A DNA stretch of 64,000 nt from Pseudovibrio sp. Alg231-02 (GCF_900143565.1 NZ_FREX01000002.1:496001-560000), one strand, 5' to 3'; counted from the first letter of the stretch, positions 53,263 through 62,655 are shown. The notes: generated by a model from the sequence alone, not told the origin. A program made the numbers and translations.

Positions 53263-53760
53263 ATGACACCACTTCGATTTCGGGCACGCAACACGGCTTT
53301 GGTTCTGCAGAACGTCTTTACCGCACTGATGTTTGTGGTGTTCTCACAGTTGCGAGGATTTGCAGATCTCTCTCCGTTGCTTGAAGAGGTGTTTGGCATA
53401 AGCATCACCACGTTCTTTCTGATTGGCATTACCATTGCACTTGGCACTGCCTGCATCTTTCATCTTCCTTCGCTCAATTATACCGAGATTGGAAAAGACG
53501 GAATTGTTTATCACCGTGCTCTCATTAAGCGCAGATTGGCCTGGAATGAGATTGAGAGTGTGGATGTAAAGCAACTCAGCTTTATGGGGTTTAAGCTGGC
53601 CAAACGCGTTGTGCTGGATTTGAAGGGGAAACGAAAATTTCCCTATGCTCAAGCCGTGCGTGGATTGGGCGTTGATGGGGTGTTGCCAGGCACCTACAAG
53701 CAATCTCCAGAAGAAATGTCTGAGCAAATCAACCAGTTTCGCCGTCTCAATGGTGTTTGA
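53263..53760 (+). CDS. two-helix membrane protein with bacterial PH-like domain
   Basis: The 165-residue protein has two membrane helices (about 12-32 and 44-64) followed by a soluble domain (YTEIGKDGIVYHRALIKRRLAWNEIESVDVKQLSFMGFKLAKRVVLDLKG) with the G-I-x-x-(H/R)...W-x-E-I-x-x-(I/V) pattern of bacterial PH domains. Function is unknown. The ATG at 53263 is preferred to a TTG at 53251. It follows ttcA by 99 bases. Confidence 0.65.
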   Translation: MTPLRFRARNTALVLQNVFTALMFVVFSQLRGFADLSPLLEEVFGISITTFFLIGITIALGTACIFHLPSLNYTEIGKDGIVYHRALIKRRLAWNEIESVDVKQLSFMGFKLAKRVVLDLKGKRKFPYAQAVRGLGVDGVLPGTYKQSPEEMSEQINQFRRLNGV

Positions 53761-53931
53761 TTTTCAGTGTTGCCGGAGATTCCCTGCTGTATTTTAAATT
53801 CTTGTTAGGTAATAAAAATACGTAAACGGCGAGAATTAATTGCAGAAACTACGCGATTTTACCTATTCAATAAAGATTGTATCCAGATCCTGTAACTAAA
53901 GTCGAATTAAGACAGAATTTCAGCGATCAAG

Positions 53932-53959
53932 CCACGGTTTAACGTGGTGATTTTTTTTT
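53932..53959 (+). terminator. orphan intrinsic terminator
   Basis: CCACG/CGTGG arms around GTTTAA (53932-53947), extended by a flanking A-T pair, are followed by GA and nine T residues. It lies 172 bases beyond the preceding stop codon and 45 bases before the next gene. It could end the upstream transcript or an unannotated short RNA. Confidence 0.75.
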
Positions 53960-54003
53960 AGTTTCTCGATGTGAATTTTCCACGAAAGGCATTGGAGGTA
54001 ACT

Positions 54004-54309
54004 ATGAATATGGTCATTGATGGCTTGAACGGTATTGGATGGAAGAAGCAGAGAGATACTGCTGATCAATCCTGTCGGTGCGGTTCCTGGAAGTTGCACT
54101 GGATCAGGCATTCAAAACGTGACTGGCCATCTACCTGCAGCAATGCAGATTGTCATAAAAAACCCACCCAAGGATCACACCTGAGATGGCTGAGCGGAAG
54201 TCGGGCTCAGATCGTTCCGCTGTGTGATAGCTGTAGCAAGCTGACTGAACGCTTCAACTTACGAGACGGTGTTATCACCGTGGTGAAGCAGCAGTATGAG
54301 TGCAGTTGA
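54004..54309 (+). CDS. cysteine-rich zinc-binding protein, HNH-like
   Basis: The 101-residue protein has six cysteines: C24 and C26 in SCRCGSW, C45 and C50, and C74 and C77 in VPLCDSCSK. Histidine 59 lies in GSHLRW. The spacing (C..C, G-x-H-L, V-P-L-C-x-x-C) recalls the zinc-binding skeleton of HNH-type treble-clef proteins, but the catalytic pattern is incomplete. A GGAGGT ribosome site precedes the ATG at 54004, so expression is likely. Function unknown. Confidence 0.65.
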   Translation: MNMVIDGLNGIGWKKQRDTADQSCRCGSWKLHWIRHSKRDWPSTCSNADCHKKPTQGSHLRWLSGSRAQIVPLCDSCSKLTERFNLRDGVITVVKQQYECS

Positions 54310-54313
54310 GTTC

Positions 54314-54505
54314 TCACTTCATCCCCCCATAGTACTTACAGGCGTCAGGGCCGTTCAGTAGAGACGGCTTTTGGAAAACGGTTATGTGGTTGCACTCGTA
54401 GCGAGCCAACCCTTCCTTCGTGGTTGGCGTAATAGCTGCGGCGACTGCACCCATCGTGGTGCCTGTGATTATGCCAAGGAGCAAAACTCTCAGATAAACT
54501 TGCAT
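54314..54505 (-). CDS. small exported protein, 63 residues
   Basis: The product starts MQVYLRVLLLGIITGTTMGAVAAAITP, a convincing Sec signal peptide with cleavage near VAAA. The mature peptide of about 38 residues has two cysteines (YECNHITVF and DACKYYG) that could form a disulfide. GGGGGA six bases before the ATG supports translation. No family was recognised. It is convergent with the cysteine-rich gene. Confidence 0.55.
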   Translation of the reverse strand: MQVYLRVLLLGIITGTTMGAVAAAITPTTKEGLARYECNHITVFQKPSLLNGPDACKYYGGMK

Positions 54506-54598
54506 CTCTCATCCCCCGATGAACTGTTGATGAGACTGTTTTAGCAAGGGGAATGTGAGAGAGCTCTGAGAGGTGTGTTCATTCAGCGTTCAGGAAGG

Positions 54599-55261
54599 TT
54601 AAGCGGTCAGGCTACTCCAGTTAACCTCTAAGCTCTCTGCCTGCGCTATTGCTTCTGTGAAGTTTTTGAGGGGTAGGGCATCTGCTTTTTGATCGTGGGG
54701 AGCAACATGGAGTGCACTCCAACCTGCTTCGCGGGCGGGCTTGATGTCTTTTTCCAGATTATCGCCAATAAACAGAGCTGTTTCCGCGATAAAGTCGTGT
54801 TTGTTCTCAAGCTTGCGAAGAAGGGACACGCTTGGTTTGCACTCTGCTGGGAATGTATCACCACTGGCGTACGCAAAGTCGACGTGATCCAGAATTCCAA
54901 GTTTGTTCATGACAGCCCATTGGAAATTTGAAGGGCCATTTGTCATGACACCAATCTGGCAGTCAAAGTTTGCCTTCAAAAGTGCGATTGCTTCAAAAAT
55001 GCCAGAGAAAGGAGTTTGTGCCTCCGCCCACCTCTGGGTGAACGTTGCCAGTGCATGCTCCTGTTCGTCAGCCCGCATGTCTGGGAAACAGGACTGCACA
55101 GCCTCCAACCCGGTGTGCTCGCCATTGTGCAGTATGTGGCGTAGCCAAGTGTCGCTGTGCTTGTTGAACTGCTCACCAAAAATTTCAAAGAACATTTTGG
55201 AGTAGGATGCTTTGTGGTGGCAAATAGTGCCATCCAAATCGAAAACAATAGTCTTAAACAT
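54599..55261 (-). CDS. HAD-superfamily phosphatase
   Basis: The 220-residue protein has all HAD motifs: FDLDGTICH (nucleophile Asp8), GVMTNGPS (motif II), a lysine in ECKPS (motif III) and FIGDNLEKDI (motif IV). An alpha-helical C1 cap lies at about 15-85. It most resembles YjjG/phosphoglycolate-like members; the substrate cannot be assigned. It lies downstream of the AT-rich methyltransferase gene, with a terminator between. Confidence 0.88.
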   Translation of the reverse strand: MFKTIVFDLDGTICHHKASYSKMFFEIFGEQFNKHSDTWLRHILHNGEHTGLEAVQSCFPDMRADEQEHALATFTQRWAEAQTPFSGIFEAIALLKANFDCQIGVMTNGPSNFQWAVMNKLGILDHVDFAYASGDTFPAECKPSVSLLRKLENKHDFIAETALFIGDNLEKDIKPAREAGWSALHVAPHDQKADALPLKNFTEAIAQAESLEVNWSSLTA

Positions 55262-55323
55262 ATGCTGCCTGCTTTGGAGGAATGCTTGCAGAATAACCTA
55301 ATGGTTTTCGAGTGCCTGACAAC

Positions 55324-55356
55324 AAAAAACGGGCCTCCGTGTGAAGGCCCGTTTTA
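55324..55356 (-). terminator. terminator copy A, after methyltransferase gene
   Basis: AACGGGCCT/AGGCCCGTT stem around CCGTGTGA, with a T-run on the reverse strand. The 33-base segment is identical but for one base to that at 56385-56417. Confidence 0.9.
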
Positions 55357-55408
55357 AAGGGCTTTGTAGGAAAATACTTTATCAAGCCGATACTCAGATG
55401 AGAGGATT

Positions 55409-56287
55409 TTAAGGCGCTTTTTCTTTATCCTGTGTTGCGAATGCAAAGCGCCCATCCGCCTTCCATTTTCGATATTCCGGTGGCAATACTTGTATATTGT
55501 CGTCTTTTATTTCGTAATGCTTCCACGGATGATGGGTTCTTCCAGCTAAGAAAAGATGACCATCATAAGTCATAAGAATATGAGTGGTTTTATCCTCCAA
55601 GAAATGCATTGCTTTCGGAGAATTGTCTAAAATCTCAAATTTATCAAAATCATTGCGATCAACAAAGAATGCATTTAGTTGAGTTGTTGCAACTAGTTCA
55701 TAGCCCATATCTTTTGCTTCTTCGCAGATAGCGAGTAAGGAATTTCCTTGATTCACTGAAAGATCTCGCGCTTGCAGGAAATAAATGTCCAAAGATATGC
55801 AGGGATTAAACTCAATGCAGACAACACGCGGACGATATCGCTTTACATCTGCCCAGATGTGGACGTCACAGCCGTCAATATCGATTGACAAAAAATCAAA
55901 ATTTCTTGGGATCTTCTCGCGAAGTTGGTCGAGATGAAAATCCAGATCAGTGTGTTTATCTAGGCCTATGTACTCAAATAGGGGGAGTACTTGTTCGTTT
56001 TCTTTGTATAATTCTTTGAGCAATTTATAACGTTGTTTTGTTGGCTCAAATAAGACGCCTCTCCAACCTTTATTCTTTAACAGGTTATATGTGTTGCTGT
56101 GATGTTTTCCATCGGCTGCACCCACGTCGCATAAAACTTTGTTTTCCACTCCAATAACATCAAAAATCTTATCGATGATGCCATCTTCGCCATATTTGGT
56201 GACGATATTTTTTTTGTATTTTTGCAACCAAGTTGAATGTGTGTTGCGTAAGTCTTCGGGAAGAAATTTAATGGTTGGCTCGGTCAT
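55409..56287 (-). CDS. FkbM-like SAM-dependent methyltransferase, AT-rich
   Basis: The 292-residue protein has a Rossmann methyltransferase core: KVLCDVGAADGKHHSNT (SAM-binding glycine motif), GVLFEPTKQRYKLLKELY (acidic residue after strand 2), DFLSIDIDGCDVHIWAD and RPRVVCIEFNPCI. The Asp-rich central motif suggests FkbM-like O-methyltransferases. Its base composition is visibly lower in G+C than its neighbours, and it lies between two nearly identical terminators, both consistent with recent acquisition. Substrate unknown. Confidence 0.7.
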   Translation of the reverse strand: MTEPTIKFLPEDLRNTHSTWLQKYKKNIVTKYGEDGIIDKIFDVIGVENKVLCDVGAADGKHHSNTYNLLKNKGWRGVLFEPTKQRYKLLKELYKENEQVLPLFEYIGLDKHTDLDFHLDQLREKIPRNFDFLSIDIDGCDVHIWADVKRYRPRVVCIEFNPCISLDIYFLQARDLSVNQGNSLLAICEEAKDMGYELVATTQLNAFFVDRNDFDKFEILDNSPKAMHFLEDKTTHILMTYDGHLFLAGRTHHPWKHYEIKDDNIQVLPPEYRKWKADGRFAFATQDKEKAP

Positions 56288-56384
56288 AGTGCGCTCCGAA
56301 AAGAATAATAACTAGAGCTAGCACAGTGAGATGGGCACCTAAACCTCACAAATGGGATGGAGTAAGGGTTCGTGAGCGAAAACG

Positions 56385-56417
56385 AAAAAACGGACCTCCG
56401 TGTGAAGGCCCGTTTTA
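56385..56417 (-). terminator. terminator copy B, after grxD
   Basis: ACGGACCT/AGGCCCGT stem around CCGTGTGA (one G-T pair), with six T residues following on the reverse strand. It lies 23 bases after the grxD stop and ends the purL-bolA-grxD unit. Confidence 0.88.
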
Positions 56418-56440
56418 TAAACTTTATGGTCAGCAGAGAT

Positions 56441-56776
56441 TTATGCAGCTGGTGCGATCTCGATGCCTTTTTCTGACAGAAGTGCCTGGAGTTCCTGAGA
56501 CTGGAACATCTCACGGATAATATCACAGCCACCAACGAACTCGCCTTTGACGTAGAGCTGTGGAATTGTTGGCCACTGGCTGTAGTCTTTGATGCCCTGA
56601 CGGAGGCTATCGTCTTCCAGAACGTTATGACCGACGTATTTTACGCCAATGTAGTCCAAAATCTGCACAGACTGGCCGGAGAAGCCACACTGTGGGAAGT
56701 TTGGAGTGCCTTTCATGAAGAGCACTACATCGTTGTTTTCTACTTCGTGTTTGATCCAGCTTTGGATATCGCTCAT
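56441..56776 (-). CDS. grxD: monothiol glutaredoxin Grx4/GrxD
   Basis: GrxD carries and delivers [2Fe-2S] clusters, usually with a BolA partner. The 111-residue protein has the monothiol active site CGFS in PNFPQCGFSGQ and the glutathione-binding QWPTIPQLYVKGEFVGGCDII block. The ATG at 56776 gives the standard N-terminus MSDIQSWIK. It follows bolA by 130 bases on the same strand. Confidence 0.96.
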   Translation of the reverse strand: MSDIQSWIKHEVENNDVVLFMKGTPNFPQCGFSGQSVQILDYIGVKYVGHNVLEDDSLRQGIKDYSQWPTIPQLYVKGEFVGGCDIIREMFQSQELQALLSEKGIEIAPAA

Positions 56777-56906
56777 GTCATCGAGTTCCTTTCGCTCGAC
56801 CGGGGTCAAAGCCCGGTGACCGTGATTGTATATTGTTCGTAGTGCGGCACTCATATGGGAACTTGCAGGGATAATGCAAGAGAAAGGTCGCACTGCCTTA
56901 GTTTTG

Positions 56907-57140
56907 TTATTCCGGAGCAGAGGTCTGCAACGCCAATGCGTGCAAATCGTCGCCCATTTTACCCTTAAGAGCCTGATACACCAACTGGTGCTGCTGTACG
57001 CGGGATTTGCCGCGGAAACTCTCTGAGATAACGACAGCGGCATAATGGTCGCCGTCACCTGCCAGATCTCTGATTTCCACGTGTGCGTCTGGCAAAGCCT
57101 CTTTGATAAGGTTTTGTAGTTCGCCTGCGTCCATGGCCAT
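56907..57140 (-). CDS. bolA: BolA-family protein
   Basis: The 77-residue protein matches the IbaG/BolA2 group: LIKEALPDAHVEIRDLAGDGDHYAAVVISESFRGKSRVQQHQLVYQALKG, with the invariant His in RVQQHQLVY. It probably forms a cluster-bridged complex with the adjacent monothiol glutaredoxin. It sits between purL and grxD in an order widely conserved in alphaproteobacteria. Confidence 0.93.
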   Translation of the reverse strand: MAMDAGELQNLIKEALPDAHVEIRDLAGDGDHYAAVVISESFRGKSRVQQHQLVYQALKGKMGDDLHALALQTSAPE

Positions 57141-57253
57141 GGGTATGCCTCCTTGCCCGACTGGGTTACTTCTGTTTGGCTGCTTCCCTCACCCAAATGA
57201 GGAGGGAAGCGAATCTTATTTAGAACTCAGTTTAGCAGTTCGGTGGACGAGTA

Positions 57254-59455
57254 TCAGCTCGCCTGCATAAAATGCGGGAACCATCCCTCGAAAGCATTGT
57301 TCAGCTCTTCAACTGATGCACTGATTTTATCACCAAGAACGAGAGTATCACCTCCAGTCTTACCGATTTCTTCCGTGCTGATACCAGCGTCGATCGCATC
57401 TTCCAAGAAGGCAGCGAGCTTTTCCTCTGCCACAGTCACAACATAGCGACTTTGATCTTCGCCAAACAGAATGGCATGAGGATGTTCGCCGGTGATTTTT
57501 ACCGTAGCACCGAGCTTGCCTTTGATGGCCATTTCCGCAAGAGCAACAGCCAGACCGCCAGACGAGATGTCATGAGCTGCTGTGATACGGCCCGCGGTGA
57601 TAGCTTCACGTACGAACGTTCCGGTGAGCTTTTCAGCTTCCAAGTCCACTGAAGGAGGGGCACCTTCATCGCTGCCCAGAACTTCCTGCAGGTACTGAGA
57701 TGAACCGAGGTGCTTGCCTTTGCCGCCCAGCACAATGATGGTTTCACCAGTGCTAACGAATGCACTGCCAACGCGCTTGGTCACGTCTTTGAGCAGGCCA
57801 ACGCCGCCGATTGCAGGTGTTGGCAGAATGCCCTCGCCGTAGGTTTCGTTGTACAAAGACACGTTACCGGAGACGATCGGAGTTTCCAGCACTTCGCATG
57901 CTTCACCGATGCCTTTCAAGCAGCCAACGAACTGGCCCATGATCTCAGGCTTTTCGGGATTGCCGAAGTTCAGGTTGTCGGTGATCGCCAGCGGAAGGGA
58001 CCCAACTGCGGACAGGTTGCGGTAGGTTTCTGCAACTGCCTGCTTGCCGCCTTCATATGGGTTTGCGTAGCAATAGCGCGGGTTGACGTCTACGGAGAAT
58101 GCCAGACCCTTGTCTGTTCCGTCCACGCGGATGACGCCAGCATCACCGCCCGGAGTTGCTGCGGAGTTGCCCTGAATGAGGGTGTCGTATTGCTCATAGA
58201 CCCAGCGACGGGAGGATCCGTTAGCGCCACCTATAAGCTTCAGCAGAGCTTCTTTGTAGTCTGCTGGCTCTTCAACATTGGCTGCTGCAATTTCTTCCGG
58301 CTCAGCCCATTGTGTCCAAGGACGATCATACTCAGGAGCTTCGTCGCCGAGTTCCTTGATTGGCAGATCGGCCATGATTTCGCCGTGCTGCTTCACAACA
58401 AAGCGCAGGGTATCTGTGGTTACACCGCAGATTGCGAAGTCCAGTCCCCACTTGGTGAAGATGGCTTCGGCTTCTTTTTCCTTGGATGGCTCTAGAACCA
58501 TGAGCATACGCTCCTGGCTTTCAGAGAGCATCATCTCATAGGCACTCATGTTCTCTTCGCGGGCTGGGACTTTGTCGAGATCCAGATCGATGCCGAGGTT
58601 ACCCTTTGCGCCCATTTCAACGGCTGAACAGGTGAGGCCAGCTGCGCCCATGTCCTGAATGGCGATGACTGCGCCGGTCTTCATCAGTTCAAGGCAGGCT
58701 TCCATCAGGCACTTTTCAGTGAATGGATCACCAACCTGAACAGTTGGACGTTTCTCTTCAATGGAATCATCAAACTCAGCGGATGCCATTGTGGCGCCGC
58801 CCACGCCGTCGCGGCCTGTTTTGGCACCAAGGTATACGACCGGTAGGCCAACCCCTTTTGCTTCGGACAGGAAGATCTTGTCGGAATCGGCAAGGCCCGC
58901 TGCAAATGCGTTGACCAGGCAGTTTCCGTTGTAGGATTTGTGGAACTCAACTTCGCCGCCCACTGTCGGGACACCGAAGGAGTTGCCGTATCCACCCACA
59001 CCAGAAACAACGCCGGATACGAGGTGGCGGGTGCGCGGATGATCTGGCTCACCGAAGCGCAGAGCGTTCATGGCTGCGACCGGACGTGCCCCCATGGTGA
59101 ACACGTCGCGCAGAATACCACCAACGCCAGTTGCTGCGCCCTGATATGGTTCGATGTAAGACGGATGGTTGTGGCTTTCCATCTTAAAGACGACTGCCTG
59201 CCCGTCATCGATGTCGACAACGCCTGCATTCTCGCCCGGTCCCTGAATAACACGAGGTCCGGTGGTTGGGAGTGTCTTCAACCATTTCTTGGAGGATTTG
59301 TAAGAGCAATGCTCGTTCCACATTGCGGAGAAAATTCCGAGCTCGGTGAAGGTTGGCTCTCTGCCAATCAGCTCCAGGATGCGAGCATATTCATCTTCCT
59401 TAAGACCGTGGGCCTCAATGAGTTCGGGGGTGATCTTGACGCTATTTTGGATCAT
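57254..59455 (-). CDS. purL: phosphoribosylformylglycinamidine synthase II
   Basis: PurL converts FGAR to FGAM in purine synthesis with PurQ and PurS. The 733-residue small-type enzyme starts [19 protein letters not shown] and shows [51 protein letters not shown] and the C-terminal [14 protein letters not shown] block. The ATG at 59455 is the conserved start; an earlier in-frame ATG at 59575 is rejected. It begins a unit with bolA and grxD. purQ and purS are not in the window. Confidence 0.96.
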   Translation of the reverse strand: MIQNSVKITPELIEAHGLKEDEYARILELIGREPTFTELGIFSAMWNEHCSYKSSKKWLKTLPTTGPRVIQGPGENAGVVDIDDGQAVVFKMESHNHPSYIEPYQGAATGVGGILRDVFTMGARPVAAMNALRFGEPDHPRTRHLVSGVVSGVGGYGNSFGVPTVGGEVEFHKSYNGNCLVNAFAAGLADSDKIFLSEAKGVGLPVVYLGAKTGRDGVGGATMASAEFDDSIEEKRPTVQVGDPFTEKCLMEACLELMKTGAVIAIQDMGAAGLTCSAVEMGAKGNLGIDLDLDKVPAREENMSAYEMMLSESQERMLMVLEPSKEKEAEAIFTKWGLDFAICGVTTDTLRFVVKQHGEIMADLPIKELGDEAPEYDRPWTQWAEPEEIAAANVEEPADYKEALLKLIGGANGSSRRWVYEQYDTLIQGNSAATPGGDAGVIRVDGTDKGLAFSVDVNPRYCYANPYEGGKQAVAETYRNLSAVGSLPLAITDNLNFGNPEKPEIMGQFVGCLKGIGEACEVLETPIVSGNVSLYNETYGEGILPTPAIGGVGLLKDVTKRVGSAFVSTGETIIVLGGKGKHLGSSQYLQEVLGSDEGAPPSVDLEAEKLTGTFVREAITAGRITAAHDISSGGLAVALAEMAIKGKLGATVKITGEHPHAILFGEDQSRYVVTVAEEKLAAFLEDAIDAGISTEEIGKTGGDTLVLGDKISASVEELNNAFEGWFPHFMQAS

Positions 59456-59682
59456 CACACTCAGAAAATTTGGGCGCAGTGCGCCGGGGCCAAATGTCAC
59501 GGGCTGCTTAACAGGATTCATAGGAAAATGGAAACTGTCGACACCGTTTTTTTGGTTTTTTTGCTGCCAAGGCATGGTTTTTTGCAGCTTAACGTCAAGT
59601 CGCTTTGTTGGAAAGTAAGTAGGCTGTAATTTCTTGAATTGACTGAAAAAATTTTCACCTCTGATTGGCGATTTGGGGGTTG

Positions 59683-60195
59683 TCAGAAGGTTATTTCGCC
59701 CTGAATTGTGGTGACGGACATGGACTTATTGGGAAGAGCCATTCTGCTCCATGTGCCGCTGCCTTTGGCTGTGTCCCATTTTTGATCACCACCAAGGATT
59801 GCCCAGTTGCCGGAGTAGGTTCCACTCTTAACTGTCGTGATTTCATAACTGAGAGCAAAGGGTGTCCCATTCTTATCTTTCAAACTGCAGACGCCACCGC
59901 CTTGGACCTGCATGTTTTTGACGACAGCACCTCCGAAGCAACTGCCTGATACAAAGTCAAAAGGGTCCTCTGGGTTATCGCTTAAGAAGATATAATCAGC
60001 GTTGATGCGCTTAAGATTGAGCTGATCCGTCACGATTGCGTTGTTGTAGAGGCCAAAGGTGGCCAACTGGCCTGTGTGGGAGAAGCTTGCGGCTCGAGCA
60101 TTAACCTGTGCTGCATTGACGTTGAGCGTTGTCGCTGCAAACGTGGTGGCGAAAACGGTTCCGAGGACGGCAATTCTTTTCGCGAGGGGGGGCAT
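59683..60195 (-). CDS. secreted protein with calycin-like barrel motif
   Basis: The 170-residue precursor has a signal peptide ([29 protein letters not shown]). The mature part is beta-rich, with two cysteines (GSCFGGAV and GGGVCSLKD) likely bridged, and a repeated Gly pattern ([26 protein letters not shown]) reminiscent of allene-oxide-cyclase-like or other calycin barrels. Function unknown. AAGGA lies upstream of the ATG. It is divergent from the efflux pair and convergent with nothing. Confidence 0.6.
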   Translation of the reverse strand: MPPLAKRIAVLGTVFATTFAATTLNVNAAQVNARAASFSHTGQLATFGLYNNAIVTDQLNLKRINADYIFLSDNPEDPFDFVSGSCFGGAVVKNMQVQGGGVCSLKDKNGTPFALSYEITTVKSGTYSGNWAILGGDQKWDTAKGSGTWSRMALPNKSMSVTTIQGEITF

Positions 60196-60554
60196 CACAG
60201 ATAGTCCTTTGCAGGTTTGCCTGACAACTGGGCCAAGCCTATGCGTTTTCGCGATGCAACCACACCTGCTGATCTCGTTTCAACGACGACCTTTTGAACT
60301 GGTTAGGTTTTTGTTTCGCGTTCTGCAACGAGCACGTGTAAAAACTTCACATTTCAGAAATCTTCGTTAACTTACTGTATTTACTACCTACTTTGAATTT
60401 AGAGGGATGGTTTTCACGATTTTAAAACCCTCATTTGCGATGCTTTCTCGTGCCTCCAAATAGGCGCCTTTTGCCAGTTTTTGACGCTGGTTTGTCTAAC
60501 AAGAATTCGCCGATACTTATGTTTTGCGTAGTGTCAGGTGAGCGGAGATAAAGG
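60196..60554. other. 359-base divergent promoter region
   Basis: The gap separates the secreted-protein gene from the efflux genes. No operator, hairpin or ORF with coding character was recognised. The 60360-60540 part is AT-rich. Confidence 0.5.
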
Positions 60555-61538
60555 GTGCCTGGAGGCATTTATCATATAAGTGGTCCGATCAAGGTGATCT
60601 TAGGCGCATGCGCCTTGATCGGCGCTTATGTGGTACAGGATTATTACATCACTTACACTGCTGATGCTTATGTTTCCGCTGATGTTGTGCGCGTTGCTCC
60701 AGAAATTTCCGGGTTTGTTACCGAAGTACCAGTTGCCCGAAACACGAAAATTGGGGCTGGAGAACTCCTCCTGCAAATTGATCCTGAACCCTTTGCATTA
60801 GCTGTTCAGGAAGCACGAGCAGAAGAAGCAAAGGCACTGGCCAGTCTCCGCCGGTCTGAGGCGGAAGTTCAGGTTGCCGAAGCTTCTGTGACTGCTGCCG
60901 TTGCCAAGGTTGCTAATCTGTCTGCGCAGCAGCAACGCTTTGAAGAATTGACCGATAATGGGTTTGTGACACAGCAGCGCCTCGATAACATTACGCTCTC
61001 GTTGGAAGAGGCTAACGCAGAAACGGATTCTGCACGTGATACCTTGAGAGCGGCCACGCATTCGGTTGAGGTGATGCGCTCCACTTATGAGGCGGCTCAA
61101 TCAGCTACGGCTCTTGCGCAATACAATCTTCGTAAATCGTCTCTTTTATCGCCTGTCGATGGTGTGGTCAGCGAATACACGGTTAACCCGGGTAATTATG
61201 TGCTGGAAGGGATTCCTCAACTGGCTTTGATCACGAATACAAACTGGAGAATTATAGCCAATTTGGTGGAACGGCATGCATCGCGATTAAAGCCGGGACA
61301 AACAGTTTGGTTTCAGGTCTCCAGTGACCCCTATCGTGTTCACAAAGGTACAGTCCGTTCGATAGGGCGAGGTGTTTCGCGTGCGATAACTGATCCTCGT
61401 GTTCTACCGTTTATACCTCTGACGACAGCTTGGATCCGATTGTCCCAAAGGTTTCCTGTCGAAATTGATATGGGAGAGTTTCTAGAAGGTTATCAACCAA
61501 TGCATGGCGGCGATGCCCGCATACTCCTCATTCACTAA
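60555..61538 (+). CDS. HlyD/AaeA-type efflux periplasmic adaptor
   Basis: The 327-residue protein has a membrane anchor (about 11-32), a barrel-sandwich half (ADAYVSADVVRVAPEISGFVTEVPVARNTKIGAGELLLQIDP), a long coiled-coil hairpin (about 80-185) and the second half (SLLSPVDGVVSEYTVNPGNYV). Such adaptors work with FUSC-type transporters to export aromatic acids or similar compounds. The start is a GTG at 60555. The FUSC gene follows after 23 bases. Confidence 0.9.
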   Translation: MPGGIYHISGPIKVILGACALIGAYVVQDYYITYTADAYVSADVVRVAPEISGFVTEVPVARNTKIGAGELLLQIDPEPFALAVQEARAEEAKALASLRRSEAEVQVAEASVTAAVAKVANLSAQQQRFEELTDNGFVTQQRLDNITLSLEEANAETDSARDTLRAATHSVEVMRSTYEAAQSATALAQYNLRKSSLLSPVDGVVSEYTVNPGNYVLEGIPQLALITNTNWRIIANLVERHASRLKPGQTVWFQVSSDPYRVHKGTVRSIGRGVSRAITDPRVLPFIPLTTAWIRLSQRFPVEIDMGEFLEGYQPMHGGDARILLIH

Positions 61539-61561
61539 GTCGCATATTGGAGTAGAGTTAC

Positions 61562-62626
61562 GTGGAACAGCAAGTCTTTTTTGATTTCAAATATGGTTTC
61601 CGGACCAGCTTGATTGTGACACTTGCTGCTGTTGCTGCACTTATTGTTGATGCTGATGCTCCCTGGTTGGCTGGTTTATCAGCTCTGACAGTTGCGAATT
61701 CTGACTGGACCAATGTTTGGCGCAAGGGAGCCCAACGAGTTCTGGGAACGATCATTGGTGCAGTTGTAGGCTATATATTTGTGATTTTATTCGTAGAAGA
61801 ACAACCTTTGCAGATGATTGCTGTGGCGGGTTTAGCGATATTGGCTATCTATAAGCGGTTGGCCAGTCCGAATTTTGGTTATGCGTGGTTGTTGGGAGCC
61901 GTGACAGCTTTGTTGGCGATCTATATATCTATCGCAGAACTTGGGCAGTTGTTTCCTTTACTTTTTGATCGGGCATTGAACCTGGCGCTCGGTGTGGCCG
62001 TTGCTGCTGCTGTCACTCATGTTTTCATTAAAAATGATGGATTTTCTCTTGGAATTGCACCATTCGGGAAACCCACCATTGAGAATCTAGATAAGGATTG
62101 GGTCGTTGCATTGTGCGTCAGCGGTGCAGTTGTGGCTGTTACCGCACCCATTATTTATGACCGCCACGACCTTACTGGAACGGTGCAAATTGCGATCACA
62201 TCTATGGTTGTTCTTTGTGGGCCAGTCGAGTCAGTTAAGAAAGTTGCACTTAATCGAGCCGTTGGATGTTTTGTCGGCGGCGTAATGGGGCTTGCGCTTG
62301 CAGCCATAGCTTTTCAGGAATTTTTCTGGTGGCTTATCGCGATGTGGGCAGGCCTATGGATTCTGACCTCGGTCCATCATGGTAACAGTTATTGGGCATA
62401 TGCTGGCACTCAGGCTGGTTATGCATTTGTTATTGCAGCATTAGCGTCATCAGGACCAATTAGTGACATCCAATTGGTGTTGGATCGACTTGTAGGAGTT
62501 GTTCTTGGGGCAATTATTGGTGGGGCTGCGCTATTTGTGGTGCGTGTCTGGCAGGGTGCAGACCTGAGCCATATTGATCACCTTGCAAAAGAAAAGACCA
62601 AGCAAGAACCAGATGGAGACCAATAA
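61562..62626 (+). CDS. FUSC-family membrane transporter (AaeB-like)
   Basis: The 354-residue protein has about ten membrane helices in two sets with the FUSC pattern (ALTVANSDWTNVWRKGAQRVLGTIIGAVVGYIF; second set IAITSMVVLCGPVESVKKVALNRAVGCFVGGVMGLAL). At about half the length of E. coli AaeB it lacks the large soluble domain. The start is GTG at 61562. It pairs with the upstream HlyD-type adaptor. Substrate is unknown. Confidence 0.85.
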   Translation: MEQQVFFDFKYGFRTSLIVTLAAVAALIVDADAPWLAGLSALTVANSDWTNVWRKGAQRVLGTIIGAVVGYIFVILFVEEQPLQMIAVAGLAILAIYKRLASPNFGYAWLLGAVTALLAIYISIAELGQLFPLLFDRALNLALGVAVAAAVTHVFIKNDGFSLGIAPFGKPTIENLDKDWVVALCVSGAVVAVTAPIIYDRHDLTGTVQIAITSMVVLCGPVESVKKVALNRAVGCFVGGVMGLALAAIAFQEFFWWLIAMWAGLWILTSVHHGNSYWAYAGTQAGYAFVIAALASSGPISDIQLVLDRLVGVVLGAIIGGAALFVVRVWQGADLSHIDHLAKEKTKQEPDGDQ

Positions 62627-62655
62627 AAAGAGAGGCTGTGAAATCACAGCCTCTC
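62625..62655 (-). terminator. terminator of peroxiredoxin-like gene
   Basis: GAGAGGCTGTG/CACAGCCTCTC (62630-62655) is a perfect eleven-pair stem with a four-base loop. On the reverse strand TTTTTA follows, so it ends the gene at 62690; it may also slow the convergent FUSC transcript. Confidence 0.85.
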
